This document shows, piece by piece, positions 17,146 to 27,029 of a stretch of DNA of 64,000 bases. The notes under the pieces are model-generated. The model had not been told where the DNA came from, ran no database searches, and saw only the letters and a program-made list of their open reading frames with translations. How positions within the stretch are numbered: position 1 is the stretch's first letter; each line of letters begins with the position of its first letter. Both the position numbers and the translations under genes were made by a program. The DNA lies in NCBI GenBank assembly GCA_963726715.1, contig CAVSDF010000015.1:62001-126000 (forward strand), written 5' to 3'. The stretch comes from CAVSDF01 sp963726715. Its GTDB lineage: Bacteria > Bacteroidota > Rhodothermia > Rhodothermales > BA12.

Positions 17146-18243
17146 ATGGCGCTCACATTCGAACAGGTCGAGACCGCGTTTCGGGCGCGGAATTTCAAGC
17201 CGTTGTACTTCCTCTATGGCGAGGAGAGCTACCTGATCGACGAGGCGCAGCGCCTGCTCGTCGAGCACGCCCTCGCGCCGCACGAGCGCGATTTCAACCT
17301 CGACATCGTCTACGGCGCCGAGGCCGAGGGCGCCGAGGTCATCGCCCGGTGCAGCGCCTACCCGATGATGGCCGAGCGGCGCGTCGTGCTCGTGCGCGAC
17401 TTCGAGAAGCTGCGCGGCAACGCCCTCTTCCAGGCCTACGCCGAGCGCCCCAACCCGACGGCCATCGTCCTCCTCGCCTGCCGCGAGAAGCCGAAGAACC
17501 TCAACGCCCACCCGTACCGCGCCCTCAAGGCCCACGCGGCGTGGGGCGAGTTCAAGGCGCTCAAGCCCCGCGAGATCTCCGGCTGGCTCACCCGCCGCAT
17601 CAAGCACGCCGGGAAGTCGCTCGGCGGCGAGGCCTCTGCCCTTCTGGCGGAGCTCATCGGGACAGATTTGCAGACCGCCGCCTCGGAAGCTGACAAACTG
17701 GTCGCCCACGTCGGCGAGCGCCGGACCGTCACCACCGACGATGTGCTCGCCGCATCGGGGCAGAGCCGCGATTTCAACGTTTTCGAGCTTCAGAAAGCGA
17801 TTGGCGAGGATCGGTACACCGACGCACTCACCATTTCGGAACGGTTGTTGCAACAGGCATCGAACCCGACCGGCGAGGCGCTCCGCATCGTCGCCCTGCT
17901 CACCGCCTACGTCTCCAAGCTCCACCGCCTCTTCCCGCTCCTCGGCGGCCGCGAGCGCGACGACCGCCTCGCCGCCGAGATCGGCGTCCCGCCCTTCTTC
18001 GTCCGCGAGTACGCTGCCGCCGCCACCCGCTTCGGCGCCCGCCGCCTCGACGACGCCTTCGGCGCCCTTCTCGCCGCCGACTACGAACTCAAAGGAGGGA
18101 CGAACCGCGACGCGCGCCTCGTTCTGCTGCTGCTCCTTCGCCGCCTGAGCGCCCCGCCCCGCCCCGCCGCCCCTTCGCACCGCCCGGCCGCCGCCGCCCA
18201 CGGCCCCGGTGCCCGCGCCGCCTCCGCGGCGCTTCCCGCCTGA
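17146..18243 (+). CDS. holA: DNA polymerase III subunit delta
   Basis: 365-aa clamp-loader subunit that opens the beta sliding clamp. Recognisable features: N-terminal KPLYFLYGEESYLIDEAQRLL (residues about 18-38), then SAYPMMAERRVVLVRDFEKL, ALKPREISGWLTRRIKHAGKSL, the helical DLQTAASEADKLV and the C-terminal collar domain. The pattern and length match HolA. The last 30 residues are a Pro/Ala-rich tail beyond the family core. The ATG at 17146 follows an unusually AT-rich stretch (17040-17075) that probably contains its promoter. The stop is 19 nt before the sigma-factor ATG, suggesting co-transcription. Confidence 0.88.
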   Translation: MALTFEQVETAFRARNFKPLYFLYGEESYLIDEAQRLLVEHALAPHERDFNLDIVYGAEAEGAEVIARCSAYPMMAERRVVLVRDFEKLRGNALFQAYAERPNPTAIVLLACREKPKNLNAHPYRALKAHAAWGEFKALKPREISGWLTRRIKHAGKSLGGEASALLAELIGTDLQTAASEADKLVAHVGERRTVTTDDVLAASGQSRDFNVFELQKAIGEDRYTDALTISERLLQQASNPTGEALRIVALLTAYVSKLHRLFPLLGGRERDDRLAAEIGVPPFFVREYAAAATRFGARRLDDAFGALLAADYELKGGTNRDARLVLLLLLRRLSAPPRPAAPSHRPAAAAHGPGARAASAALPA

Positions 18244-18262
18244 CACAAACGCCCCGACCCCA

Positions 18263-18928
18263 ATGGACACCGTCACCCTGCGCCGACCGCTCTCCGCCAT
18301 CGAGCGCCGTCACCGCCTGCTCGCCCAGATGGACGACGAAGACCTGATGGCCCAGTTCCAGGCCGGGTCGGTCGAGGCGTTCGACCTGCTCGTCGCCCGC
18401 TACAAGGACCCGCTCGCCAACTACCTCTACCGCTTCCTCGGCGACGCGCGCGAGAGCGAGGACCTGTTGCAGGAGACGTTCATGCGCGTCTTCCGCAACC
18501 GCCACAGCTACCGCCGCATCGCCCGGTTCTCGACGTGGCTCTACACGATCGCCGGCAACCTCGCCCGCTCGGAGTACCGCAAGCGCCGCCGCCGCAAGGT
18601 GACGAGCTTGCAGTCGGTGAACAAGGACGAGGAGGAGTACGAGCTCGAGATCGCCGACAACACGTTCCGTCCGGATACCCACGCCAACAACGTGCTCCAG
18701 GACGCCGCCATCCAGGAGGCGCTCCGCGAGATCCCGCAGGAGTTCCGCGAAGTCGTCGTCCTGCGCGACGTGCAGCAGCTCTCCTACGAGGAGATCGCCG
18801 AGATCACCGGCCTCCCGATGGGCACCGTCAAGAGCCGCATCAACCGCGGGCGCACCAAGCTGCAGGGCCTCCTGCGCGACGTCTACACGCCCGACGAAGA
18901 CGAAGGCCTCTCCGACTGGGACGCCTGA
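18263..18928 (+). CDS. ECF-type RNA polymerase sigma factor
   Basis: 221-aa sigma-70 family protein of extracytoplasmic-function size. Region 2 is clear (ARYKDPLANYLYRFLGDARESEDLLQ in two parts, then FSTWLYTIAGNLARSEYRKR, residues about 45-115). After an acidic linker, region 4 (IPQEFREVVVLRDVQQLSYE ... ITGLPMGTVKSRINRGR, about 155-205) has a complete helix-turn-helix. It is preceded by holA with a 19-nt gap and followed by a probable membrane anti-sigma protein, the usual ECF pairing. A 13-bp GC hairpin ends the unit at 18955-18995. The target regulon cannot be told. Confidence 0.9.
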   Translation: MDTVTLRRPLSAIERRHRLLAQMDDEDLMAQFQAGSVEAFDLLVARYKDPLANYLYRFLGDARESEDLLQETFMRVFRNRHSYRRIARFSTWLYTIAGNLARSEYRKRRRRKVTSLQSVNKDEEEYELEIADNTFRPDTHANNVLQDAAIQEALREIPQEFREVVVLRDVQQLSYEEIAEITGLPMGTVKSRINRGRTKLQGLLRDVYTPDEDEGLSDWDA

Positions 18929-18954
18929 CGCGGACGCCCTGACACGCCCGATCC

Positions 18955-18995
18955 ACGGCCCCGCGCCCTGCTTCCGAGCGGCGGCGCGGGGCCGT
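18955..18995 (+). terminator. Strong GC hairpin after the sigma-factor gene
   Basis: ACGGCCCCGCGCC (18955-18967) pairs perfectly with GGCGCGGGGCCGT (18983-18995), 13 bp, loop 15 nt. No T run follows, so it may slow or process transcription rather than stop it alone. Confidence 0.5.
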
Positions 18996-19084
18996 ATCCG
19001 TGTGCGCGTCTGTGGATTCCGGGCAGTTAGAGGAACCCTGCGCAGCGCCTCGTCTTAGCGGCGGACCTTCTTTCCCGTGATCCG

Positions 19085-19690
19085 ATGCGCCAGTGCGACG
19101 ATGAGTACCCGTGGCTGAGCGAGTTCCTCTGCGAATACGTGGACGGTACGATGCACCCCTCGGCCCGCTCCGCCTTCGACGAGTGCCTGCGCGGCAACCC
19201 CGCGCTGCGCCGCCACGTCGGGCGTTTGCAGGCCACACGCCGGGCGCTCTGCGGCTACGGCTGCGACGTCCACGCGCCGTGCAACCTCCGCGACCAGCTC
19301 CACGCGCGCCTCGCCGGTGAAGGCCTCCTCGCCGACCTCGCCGACCCCTCCCCGGCCCTCCTGCCCACCGCCGCCCGCGCACGCGCGCTCTGGCTCTGGG
19401 CGCCCGCCCTCCTCGGCCTCTTCTGCCTCGCCGCCGTCGGCCTGCTCGTGCTCCCCGACGAGGGCGACGCCCTCCTCGTCACGGGCGAAGTGTCGCCGGA
19501 CGCTGCCGAGGTGCCGGTCGTGGGCGTCGCAGGCGCCGCGTCGGTGTCGCTCCGCGTGCCGCACGAGCGCCCCGCCGCCACCCGCGCCGACTCGGTGCGC
19601 CGCGCGATGCACTTCAACCGGGGCGGCACCTCGCTCTCGCTCGTGCCCGCCGGTTCACGCTTCGCCGCGACTTCGATGTCGATTCCTTGA
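19085..19690 (+). CDS. Probable membrane anti-sigma factor
   Basis: 201-aa protein with a cysteine-containing cytoplasmic N-terminus (residues 1-98), one membrane helix (about 101-123, ALWLWAPALLGLFCLAAVGL) and a short extracytoplasmic domain. The N-terminal text (LSEFLCEYVDGTMHPSARSAFDECLRGNPALRRHV) follows the zf-HC2 anti-sigma helix pattern, in which the domain holds the sigma factor. The exact HxxxCxxC zinc motif is not seen; Cys 4, 16, 34, 56 and 60 are candidates. Its place just after the ECF sigma gene supports the role. The hairpin at 18955 may lower its expression relative to the sigma gene. Confidence 0.65.
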   Translation: MRQCDDEYPWLSEFLCEYVDGTMHPSARSAFDECLRGNPALRRHVGRLQATRRALCGYGCDVHAPCNLRDQLHARLAGEGLLADLADPSPALLPTAARARALWLWAPALLGLFCLAAVGLLVLPDEGDALLVTGEVSPDAAEVPVVGVAGAASVSLRVPHERPAATRADSVRRAMHFNRGGTSLSLVPAGSRFAATSMSIP

Positions 19691-19764
19691 CCTGCGGGCA
19701 CGCCGCGGCGTATCGTGCGCGTCCCGCCCGGCCCCACTGACTCCCGTCTCGTGGCCGCCGTCTC

Positions 19765-19838
19765 GGGCCTGTAGCTCAGCGGTTTAGAGCACTCGCTTCA
19801 CACGCGAGGGGTCGTAGGTTCGATTCCTACCAGGCCCA
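19765..19838 (+). tRNA. tRNA-Val (anticodon CAC)
   Basis: Complete cloverleaf: acceptor GGGCCTG/CAGGCCC (19765-19771 with 19831-19837), D arm GCTC/GAGC, anticodon stem CTCGC/GCGAG with loop TTCACAC giving anticodon CAC for GUG codons, 5-nt variable loop, T arm GTAGG-TTCGATT-CCTAC and discriminator A. CCA is not fully encoded (ACC follows). A strong terminator starts 3 nt later. Confidence 0.95.
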
Positions 19839-19840
19839 CC

Positions 19841-19877
19841 CCGCCGGTCCCGCGCACGTCGCAGGACCGGCGGTTTT
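19841..19877 (+). terminator. Intrinsic terminator after tRNA-Val
   Basis: CCGCCGGTCC (19841-19850) pairs with GGACCGGCGG (19864-19873), a 10-bp perfect stem with a 13-nt loop, followed by TTTT. Confidence 0.85.
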
Positions 19878-19893
19878 GCATTGTGGAGCCGTG

Positions 19894-20399
19894 TCAGTCG
19901 ATCATCCGGAAGCCGGTCGGGGCGCGGAGGGGGCGGATGGCGGGGTCGTACATGTTGAGGTAGAGCGTGATCGCCTTGCGCTGCCCCTCGATGCGCACTT
20001 CGTACATGTCGAGCAAGCCCCGTCCGAAGATGCCGCTGGGCGTGTCGAAGTGACAGCAAGACCCCTTGCGCTCGTAGCGCACCGGCTCGGCGCCAGGGCC
20101 GCGGAGGCGGTCGAGGTAGTCGCGTTCGCTCCGCGGGCCGGTACCGTCGAGACCTGCGCCCCGGATCGCGTTCGCGGCGTCGAAACCGTACAGAGGCGAC
20201 GACGCAGGAGCCGCAGAAGCGGCGTCCGCCGACCCGGATTCGGACGGAGCGGGCGCCGACGCATCCGCGGAGACGGAGCCGGACGGCGGAGACGCCGCCA
20301 CCGGGGCTGCGGGAGCGGGGGGGGCCGCGACGCGCGAGGTGCCCGAGCAGGCCGCGAGGGTGAGCGAGGCGTGGCGAGGGGCCAGAGGACGTGACGCAT
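19894..20399 (-). CDS. Lipoprotein of the family often mislabelled KdsA (frameshifted at its start)
   Basis: The C-terminal 90 residues (SERDYLDRLRGPGAEPVRYE, then RKGSCCHFDTPSGIFGRGLL, then YEVRIEGQRKAITLYLNMYD) match a widespread Bacteroidota family that databases often call 2-dehydro-3-deoxyphosphooctonate aldolase. It has none of the KdsA barrel motifs; true function unknown. A lipobox (SLTLAAC) and a Ser/Ala/Pro-rich linker precede it, so it is probably a lipoprotein. The only ATG that fits (20399, MRHVLWPLATP) is one base out of register with the lipobox near 20380, another likely single-base error. The conserved Cys-Cys pair may be functional. Confidence 0.7.
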
Positions 20400-20527
20400 G
20401 GCGGGCGTGGAAGGATGTGAGGCGTGATCGCGCGCGGAACGTGGCGTGCCAAGGCCCGGCCGCCGTCGCGCGGAACTGCGACCCGATGGAGGGCCGGGGC
20501 GTTGGCGCGGCGACACGCCCCCTGCCC

Positions 20528-21274
20528 ATGTTCGCCCGCCGCCGCCCTGCCCCGCCCGCCGAAGCCGCCGAGACCGAGCGCCCGCGCGCGCCGGGGACGG
20601 TGACGCGGCTCGTCGCCCAGGTGCACGATGCCGAGCGCGTGTCGGTCTTCCTCGACGGCGCCTTCGCCTTCGGCGTCCACCGTGACCTCGTGCTCGAACG
20701 CGGCCTCCGCAAGGGCCTCGCGCTCGCGGTTGACGAGCAGGAATCGATCCTCGCCGCCGACGCCCTGCTCCGCGCCCGCAGCGCCGCCCTCGGCTTCCTG
20801 TCGTCGCGCGCCCGCACGCGCCGCGAAGTCGCCGACCGCCTCCGCCGCGACGACCTCTCCGACGACGCCATCGAGGACACGCTCGCGTGGCTCGACGGGC
20901 GCGGCTACCTCGACGATGCCGCCTACGCCGCGCAGTATGCCGAGAGCCGACGCCGCGCGCAGGGCCTCGGGCCGTCGCGCATCCGGCAGGAACTGCGCCG
21001 CCGCGGCGTGGGCACGGAGGAGGCGAACGAGGCCGTCGCCGATGTCTTCGACGACCCCGAGGCGATCCTCGACGACGCCCTCACCGCCGCCCGCAAGCGC
21101 CTGCCGTCCCTGCTGCGCGAGCCGGACCCGCGCAAGCGGCAGCGCAAACTCTACGATTTCCTCGCCCGCCGCGGCTACGACGGCGACACCTCCCGGCAGG
21201 TCATCGCCGCGATCCTCAGCGGCGACGACGCGGCGGACGATGACGCAGACGGCGAGACCGGCGAGAGCGCCTGA
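20528..21274 (+). CDS. recX: Regulatory protein RecX
   Basis: 248-aa modulator of RecA that caps or dismantles RecA filaments. After an N-terminal extension of about 80 residues come the three-helix repeats of RecX: ALGFLSSRARTRREVADRLR, then IEDTLAWLDGRGYLDDAAYA and AESRRRAQGLGPSRIRQELR, and a final repeat with RKLYDFLARRGYDGD. The ATG at 20528 is chosen because it directly precedes a basic segment and the next conserved block; earlier in-frame starts exist. It is convergent with the creatininase gene (22 nt gap). recA is not in the window. Confidence 0.85.
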   Translation: MFARRRPAPPAEAAETERPRAPGTVTRLVAQVHDAERVSVFLDGAFAFGVHRDLVLERGLRKGLALAVDEQESILAADALLRARSAALGFLSSRARTRREVADRLRRDDLSDDAIEDTLAWLDGRGYLDDAAYAAQYAESRRRAQGLGPSRIRQELRRRGVGTEEANEAVADVFDDPEAILDDALTAARKRLPSLLREPDPRKRQRKLYDFLARRGYDGDTSRQVIAAILSGDDAADDDADGETGESA

Positions 21275-21296
21275 GCACGCCGGAAGAGCCAGGCCC

Positions 21297-22148
21297 TCAG
21301 GCGTAGCGGTCGGACGGGTCGGCGCGGGCGAGGTCGGCGAAGAAGGCGGCGAGTTTATGCGCCACCTCGGCGGTGTAGCGCGCGCCCTTCTCCGGCGTCG
21401 CGGCGGCGGGGTCGCCGACGCCGGTGTCGTCGGTCGCCTCGGTCCACGCGCGCGGCGCCCACGCCCAGCCCTCGCGGAGCGCGGCGATGCGGAAGCGGCG
21501 CTCGTGGCCCGGTCCAGCTTCGTCGAGCGGACGCACGAGGTGGGGCGTCAGGTGCATCGTCACGCTCGTCTCCAGTTCGCCCGCGTGGTCGCCCGGCACG
21601 TCGAACGTCGCCGCCGCGTCGCCGACCTTCCACCAGTGGACCTGGCAGAGGAAGAGGTCGGGGAAGCGGGGCTGGAGTTCGCGGATCGTCTGCCGGAAGT
21701 CGTTGCCGCCGTGCCCGTTCAGCACCACGAGCGAGCCGACGCCCGCATCCGCCACCGACGCGGCGAGGTCGGCGAGCACGAGCGCCTGCGTGCTCGGGTT
21801 CAGGTTGAGGCAGAGCGGCAGGTCGCGCTGCCCCGTCTGCACGCCGAACGGCACCGCAGGCAGCACGACGACGCGCGTGCCCGCCTCCCACGCGATGCGC
21901 GCCGCCTCGGCGGCGATGGCCTCCGCCTGGATGTTGTCCGTCGCGTACGGCAGGTGCCGGTTGTGCGCCTCGGTCGCGCCCCACGGCAGCACCGCCACGT
22001 CGAACGGCGCCGCGCGCACGGCCTCCCACGTCGTCTCGGCGAGGACGTACGGGCGGGCGGTATAGGGCGGCGGGCATCGGATGCGGAGGCGTGTGTCGCC
22101 AAAGATCGCACCGGCGGAGCGGAGGCCGGCATCGCGAGTGCCGCACAT
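21297..22148 (-). CDS. Creatininase family metal-dependent amidohydrolase
   Basis: About 283 aa as annotated, core of about 260. Metal-site motifs of the creatininase fold are all present: WGATEAHNRHLPYATD (E, H and D ligands), VLNGHGGND, and GDHAGELETSV with the last Glu ligand. Family members include creatininase and 3-dehydro-scyllo-inosose or formylamidopyrimidine amidohydrolases; the substrate here is not clear. The start is uncertain: the conserved block begins at PYVLAETTWEAV, with no ATG close before it in frame, so the ATG at 22148 is the nearest. A GC-rich gap of 74 nt separates it from glmS on the same strand. Confidence 0.82.
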   Translation of the reverse strand: MCGTRDAGLRSAGAIFGDTRLRIRCPPPYTARPYVLAETTWEAVRAAPFDVAVLPWGATEAHNRHLPYATDNIQAEAIAAEAARIAWEAGTRVVVLPAVPFGVQTGQRDLPLCLNLNPSTQALVLADLAASVADAGVGSLVVLNGHGGNDFRQTIRELQPRFPDLFLCQVHWWKVGDAAATFDVPGDHAGELETSVTMHLTPHLVRPLDEAGPGHERRFRIAALREGWAWAPRAWTEATDDTGVGDPAAATPEKGARYTAEVAHKLAAFFADLARADPSDRYA

Positions 22149-22222
22149 CGCCCGAAACGAACGCGCGCCGCCCCCGGCATGCGGAGGCGGCGCGACGATG
22201 GGCGGAGCGCCCGCGGCGGCGG

Positions 22223-24074
<1,852 letters not shown>

Positions 24075-24147
24075 AGGAAAAGGGGGAGGTCGTGAACGGG
24101 GAGGTGCGCGCGGGCCAGGGGCGGCGCGGGCGCGGGGGGATGTGTGG

Positions 24148-24155
24148 CAAAGCTA
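24148..24155 (-). promoter_or_regulatory. Putative -7 box upstream of glmS
   Basis: TAGCTTTG on the minus strand, an exact match to TAnnTTTG, 73 nt before the glmS ATG. This would give a leader of about 65 nt. Nothing resembling the Firmicutes glmS ribozyme was seen. Confidence 0.5.
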
Positions 24156-24486
24156 CACGTCTCATCCGCCGCCGACTCATTGCGGCGTGCGAATACGGCG
24201 GCAGCGCTTCCGTGCGTGAGCGTGTCTCGGGGCAACGCAAACGCGGTGCCGGGGTGCGGTGGCGTTGACGGGACGGAGGAAACCAGCCGTCGCCGGTTGC
24301 GCGATAGGAAGGGCACCCTGGTACGGAGTCTCTGGTTTGGTTGTGCACCCGTATGTTTCGCAGGAGACGTACGTGCACGTCCCGGACCAGCCACCGCTGC
24401 GGAGGCTTGACCGCGTCCCCGTTATCTCCCGGCGGCATCCGCGGGCGCGGGTGGGCGTTGGCTGCGGTGCTTCCCCTGCCTGACCG
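24156..24486. other. Divergent intergenic region without recognised gene
   Basis: 330 nt between the glmS promoter and the next lipoprotein gene, on average less GC-biased than coding DNA. It has two GTGCAC sites (around 24341 and 24373) and no supported reading frame. It presumably carries the promoter of the gene at 24487. Confidence 0.4.
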
Positions 24487-25020
24487 ATGCCGCACGTCCG
24501 CTCTGCCGCCCTCGCCGCTGCCCTGCCCCTCGTCGCCGGGTCGATGCTCGGGGCGTGCCTCGTGCCGAACGAGGCGCCGAGTGCCGATGTGGATCTTCGG
24601 GCGCGTGAGCCGCGGACGTATTACGTCGAGACGGGGGCCGGGCGGACGCTGTTCTTCGAGACGTGGCTCGCCAACCCGTCGGACTCGGCGCAGACGTTCA
24701 ACCTGTTCGCGTACGCGAGCGACGACCTCGCACGCCCGAACTCCCGCGCCGTCTATCCGCCGCGCGCGCTCAGTTCGATGCCCGCTGACCGCCGCTTCGC
24801 CGTCGCCGATCCTGCCGTCGGCCTGCCGATCACCCTCGCGCCCGGCGACTCGGGCCGCTTCGCCGGTGCCCTGCCGATGCCGCAGCGCTCTGCCGACGGG
24901 CGCGCGATCCACTCCGAGGCCTTCCGTGACCTCACGTTCTACGCCTTCGACACCCGCGGGCGCAACGTCTACCGCAGCCACTGGCCGCTCGTGCGCGTCC
25001 GTGGGGAGGAGACGCAGTAG
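24487..25020 (+). CDS. Lipoprotein of unknown function
   Basis: 177-aa predicted lipoprotein: signal MPHVRSAALAAALPLVAG and lipobox MLGAC (Cys near residue 23). The mature part looks like a beta-sandwich, with TYYVETGAGRTLFFETWLAN, a LAPGDSGRFAGALP turn of the type seen in exported Ig-like or DUF11-type domains, and RDLTFYAFDTRGRNVYRSHW. No family was recognised. It is separated from the BcsE-like gene by about 200 nt containing a GTGAGTTGG-type repeat, so co-transcription is uncertain. Confidence 0.55.
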   Translation: MPHVRSAALAAALPLVAGSMLGACLVPNEAPSADVDLRAREPRTYYVETGAGRTLFFETWLANPSDSAQTFNLFAYASDDLARPNSRAVYPPRALSSMPADRRFAVADPAVGLPITLAPGDSGRFAGALPMPQRSADGRAIHSEAFRDLTFYAFDTRGRNVYRSHWPLVRVRGEETQ

Positions 25021-25058
25021 GGTGTGGTTAGTGGGGGGTGAGTTGGTGAGAGGTTGGC
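25020..25058. repeat. GTGAGTTGGTGAG intergenic repeat
   Basis: G/T-rich run with the core GTGAGTTGGTGAG, starting at the stop codon of the upstream lipoprotein gene. Same type as 12183-12402, 15577-15695 and 40496-40526. Confidence 0.4.
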
Positions 25059-25223
25059 GCGCCGTCTCGCCCGCGGACGCCGCACTTGGTGGGACGGGCG
25101 GAGGGGCACCGGGCGTCTCACATTGATCCGCAGGCGGCGTCGGAAGGGCACTCGGGAGCGCGGCACGAGGTTTGAGAAAGCCCCTGCCGTCGACTTCTCT
25201 TCGCGCGCCGCCCTCGCCTCTCC

Positions 25224-26916
25224 ATGGAATCCACCACTCAGATCGACTCGCCGGTCAGCTACGCCCCGCTTCTCTACAGCGGCATCGAGGTCATCGACCG
25301 CGCGTGGGGCGGCCTCTACCGCGGCGGCTCGTACCTCGTCTACGGGCGCGCGGCGTCGGGGCGCGACCTGCTGACGCTGCGCTTCACGCAGCTCGGCGCC
25401 GAACTCGGCGAGTCGTGCCTGTTCATCTCGCCGCAGCGCCCGAAAGACCTGATGATCCAGGCGGCATCGATCGGCTTCGACCTGCGCGGCGCCTACGAGG
25501 CGGGCCTCGTCAAGCTGCTCCGCATCCCGCCGACGATGGCGTACCAGGGCAGCGAGGACGACGGCATCCTGCGCGCCATGCGCGACCTCGTGGCGCTCAT
25601 CCGCCAGCACCGCCCGCAGCGGCTCGTCGTCAACGACTTCATGCCGTTCGTGCTCTTCCGCTCGTTCGACCGCCTGAAAGCCGCCGTCGTCGACCTGCTC
25701 GAACACACCGACGTGCTCGACATGACGATGCTCCTCGTGATGAGCGAGCCGGGCAACGAGCAGTCGAAGCGAATCGTCGAGTTCGTCGGGTCGCAGATGA
25801 CCGGCTCGGTGCGCATCGAGATGCTCGACGACCAGCCGGAGGCCACGAGCCGACGCCTCACGCTCACGCCGAACATCGGCCACATCCGCGGCACGCGCAG
25901 CGAGATGCTCGACCTCGACGCGCTCCTCGTGCCGCCCGTCGCCGACACGCGCCCGCACCGCCCGCTCCTGCCCTCGTCCACGGCCTCGTCGGTGCCGCCG
26001 CCGCCGCCCGCCTACCGCGGCATCCGCCTCGGCAGCCCGCCGGACGATGCGAGTGAGGATGAGACGACGACGACGACGGAGGAGACGCACGAGGTGCGCG
26101 TCTACGGCGGCACGCACAGCCGCGTCACCTACGGCGGCGCCCACAGCGGGCAGCCGCGCCAGGCGACGGAGCTTCCGACGATCCCCGTCTTCCCGGTGAA
26201 CTTCGGCGCGTCCGTCTCCGAGGCTCCGTCCCCGCCGCGCCGCCCGACCGTCACCGAGCCGACGCTCGTCGCCGCCGTGCCCGTCACCCCGGCGCCGCAG
26301 CCCGCCCCCCAGTCCTCGCCCGTCGCGCCGATTCGCGTGTCGCCGCCGCCGGTCGATGCCGCAGGCGATGCCGCAGCAGGCCGCCGCACCGTCGCCGTCC
26401 GACCCGTACGGCTCGTTCTACGGACCGCCGTCGTTCGCAGGTGGAATGCCGCAGCAGGCCCAGCAGCAGCCGTCGATGCCGCCGTATGCGCCGCCGCCCG
26501 CGCCGCCGATGGCCGAGACGACGACCGACCGCATGACGTTCGCGCGGATGCTCGACGAGCAGTTCCGCAAGCGCGCGCAGCAGGGCGTGCCGTTCCTGCT
26601 CGTGGCGATGCGCCTCGACGCGCAGGCCATGCAGCCGCTCGGCTTCGAGTTCGTCTCCGACGCCGTCGCCGAGGCCCTCCGCGCGGGCGACGCCGTGTAC
26701 CTCGACCCGCGCGCCTCGCGCCTCGTGGCCCTTCTCTCGGGCGCGACCGCGGACGAGTCCGGCGCCTTCTTCACGCGCCTCAAGGCGCGGATGCGCGAGG
26801 AAGCCCCGGCGCACGCCGAGACGCTCCTGCGCGCCGTCGAGGCCGTCGTCATCCCCGACGGCGACCCCTTCAAGACCGCCGACGCCGTCCTCGCCTACGT
26901 GCTCGACAACGCATGA
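25224..26916 (+). CDS. BcsE-like protein: degenerate RecA/KaiC-like ATPase fused to a degenerate GGDEF domain (frameshifted)
   Basis: About 563 aa after correcting one base near 26350. Residues 1-230 have a KaiC/GvpD (RecA-like) layout: GIEVIDRAWGGLYRGGSYLV, then GRAASGRD where Walker A should be (residues 41-48), with Arg-Asp replacing the Lys-Thr/Ser, and RLVVNDF as a Walker B relic. A Pro-rich linker of about 190 residues follows. The C-terminal 125 residues (FLLVAMRLD, LRAGDAVYLD, SRLVALLSGA) look like a GGDEF fold without the GG(D/E)EF signature. BcsE, a c-di-GMP-binding cellulose-secretion regulator, has a similar inactive NTPase plus GGDEF-like plan. The next gene encodes a BcsC-like exporter, which supports this. 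Function is inferred. Confidence 0.6.
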
Positions 26917-27029
26917 GACCGCCGGGCGGCGTGGCAACCACCGCCGCGCCGCCCGGCCCTCCCGCCTCCCCACGCCCCCTCGCGCGGCGCGCACCGTCCT
27001 CCGCGGCCCGCGCCGCCGCCCGCCCCACG

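Noticed and set aside
19894..20399. KdsA (KDO8P synthase)
   Set aside because: No TIM-barrel KdsA motifs and too short; only the habitual database label suggests it.
24075..24155. glmS ribozyme
   Set aside because: The leader before glmS is only about 65-75 nt from the promoter box and shows none of the conserved ribozyme core.
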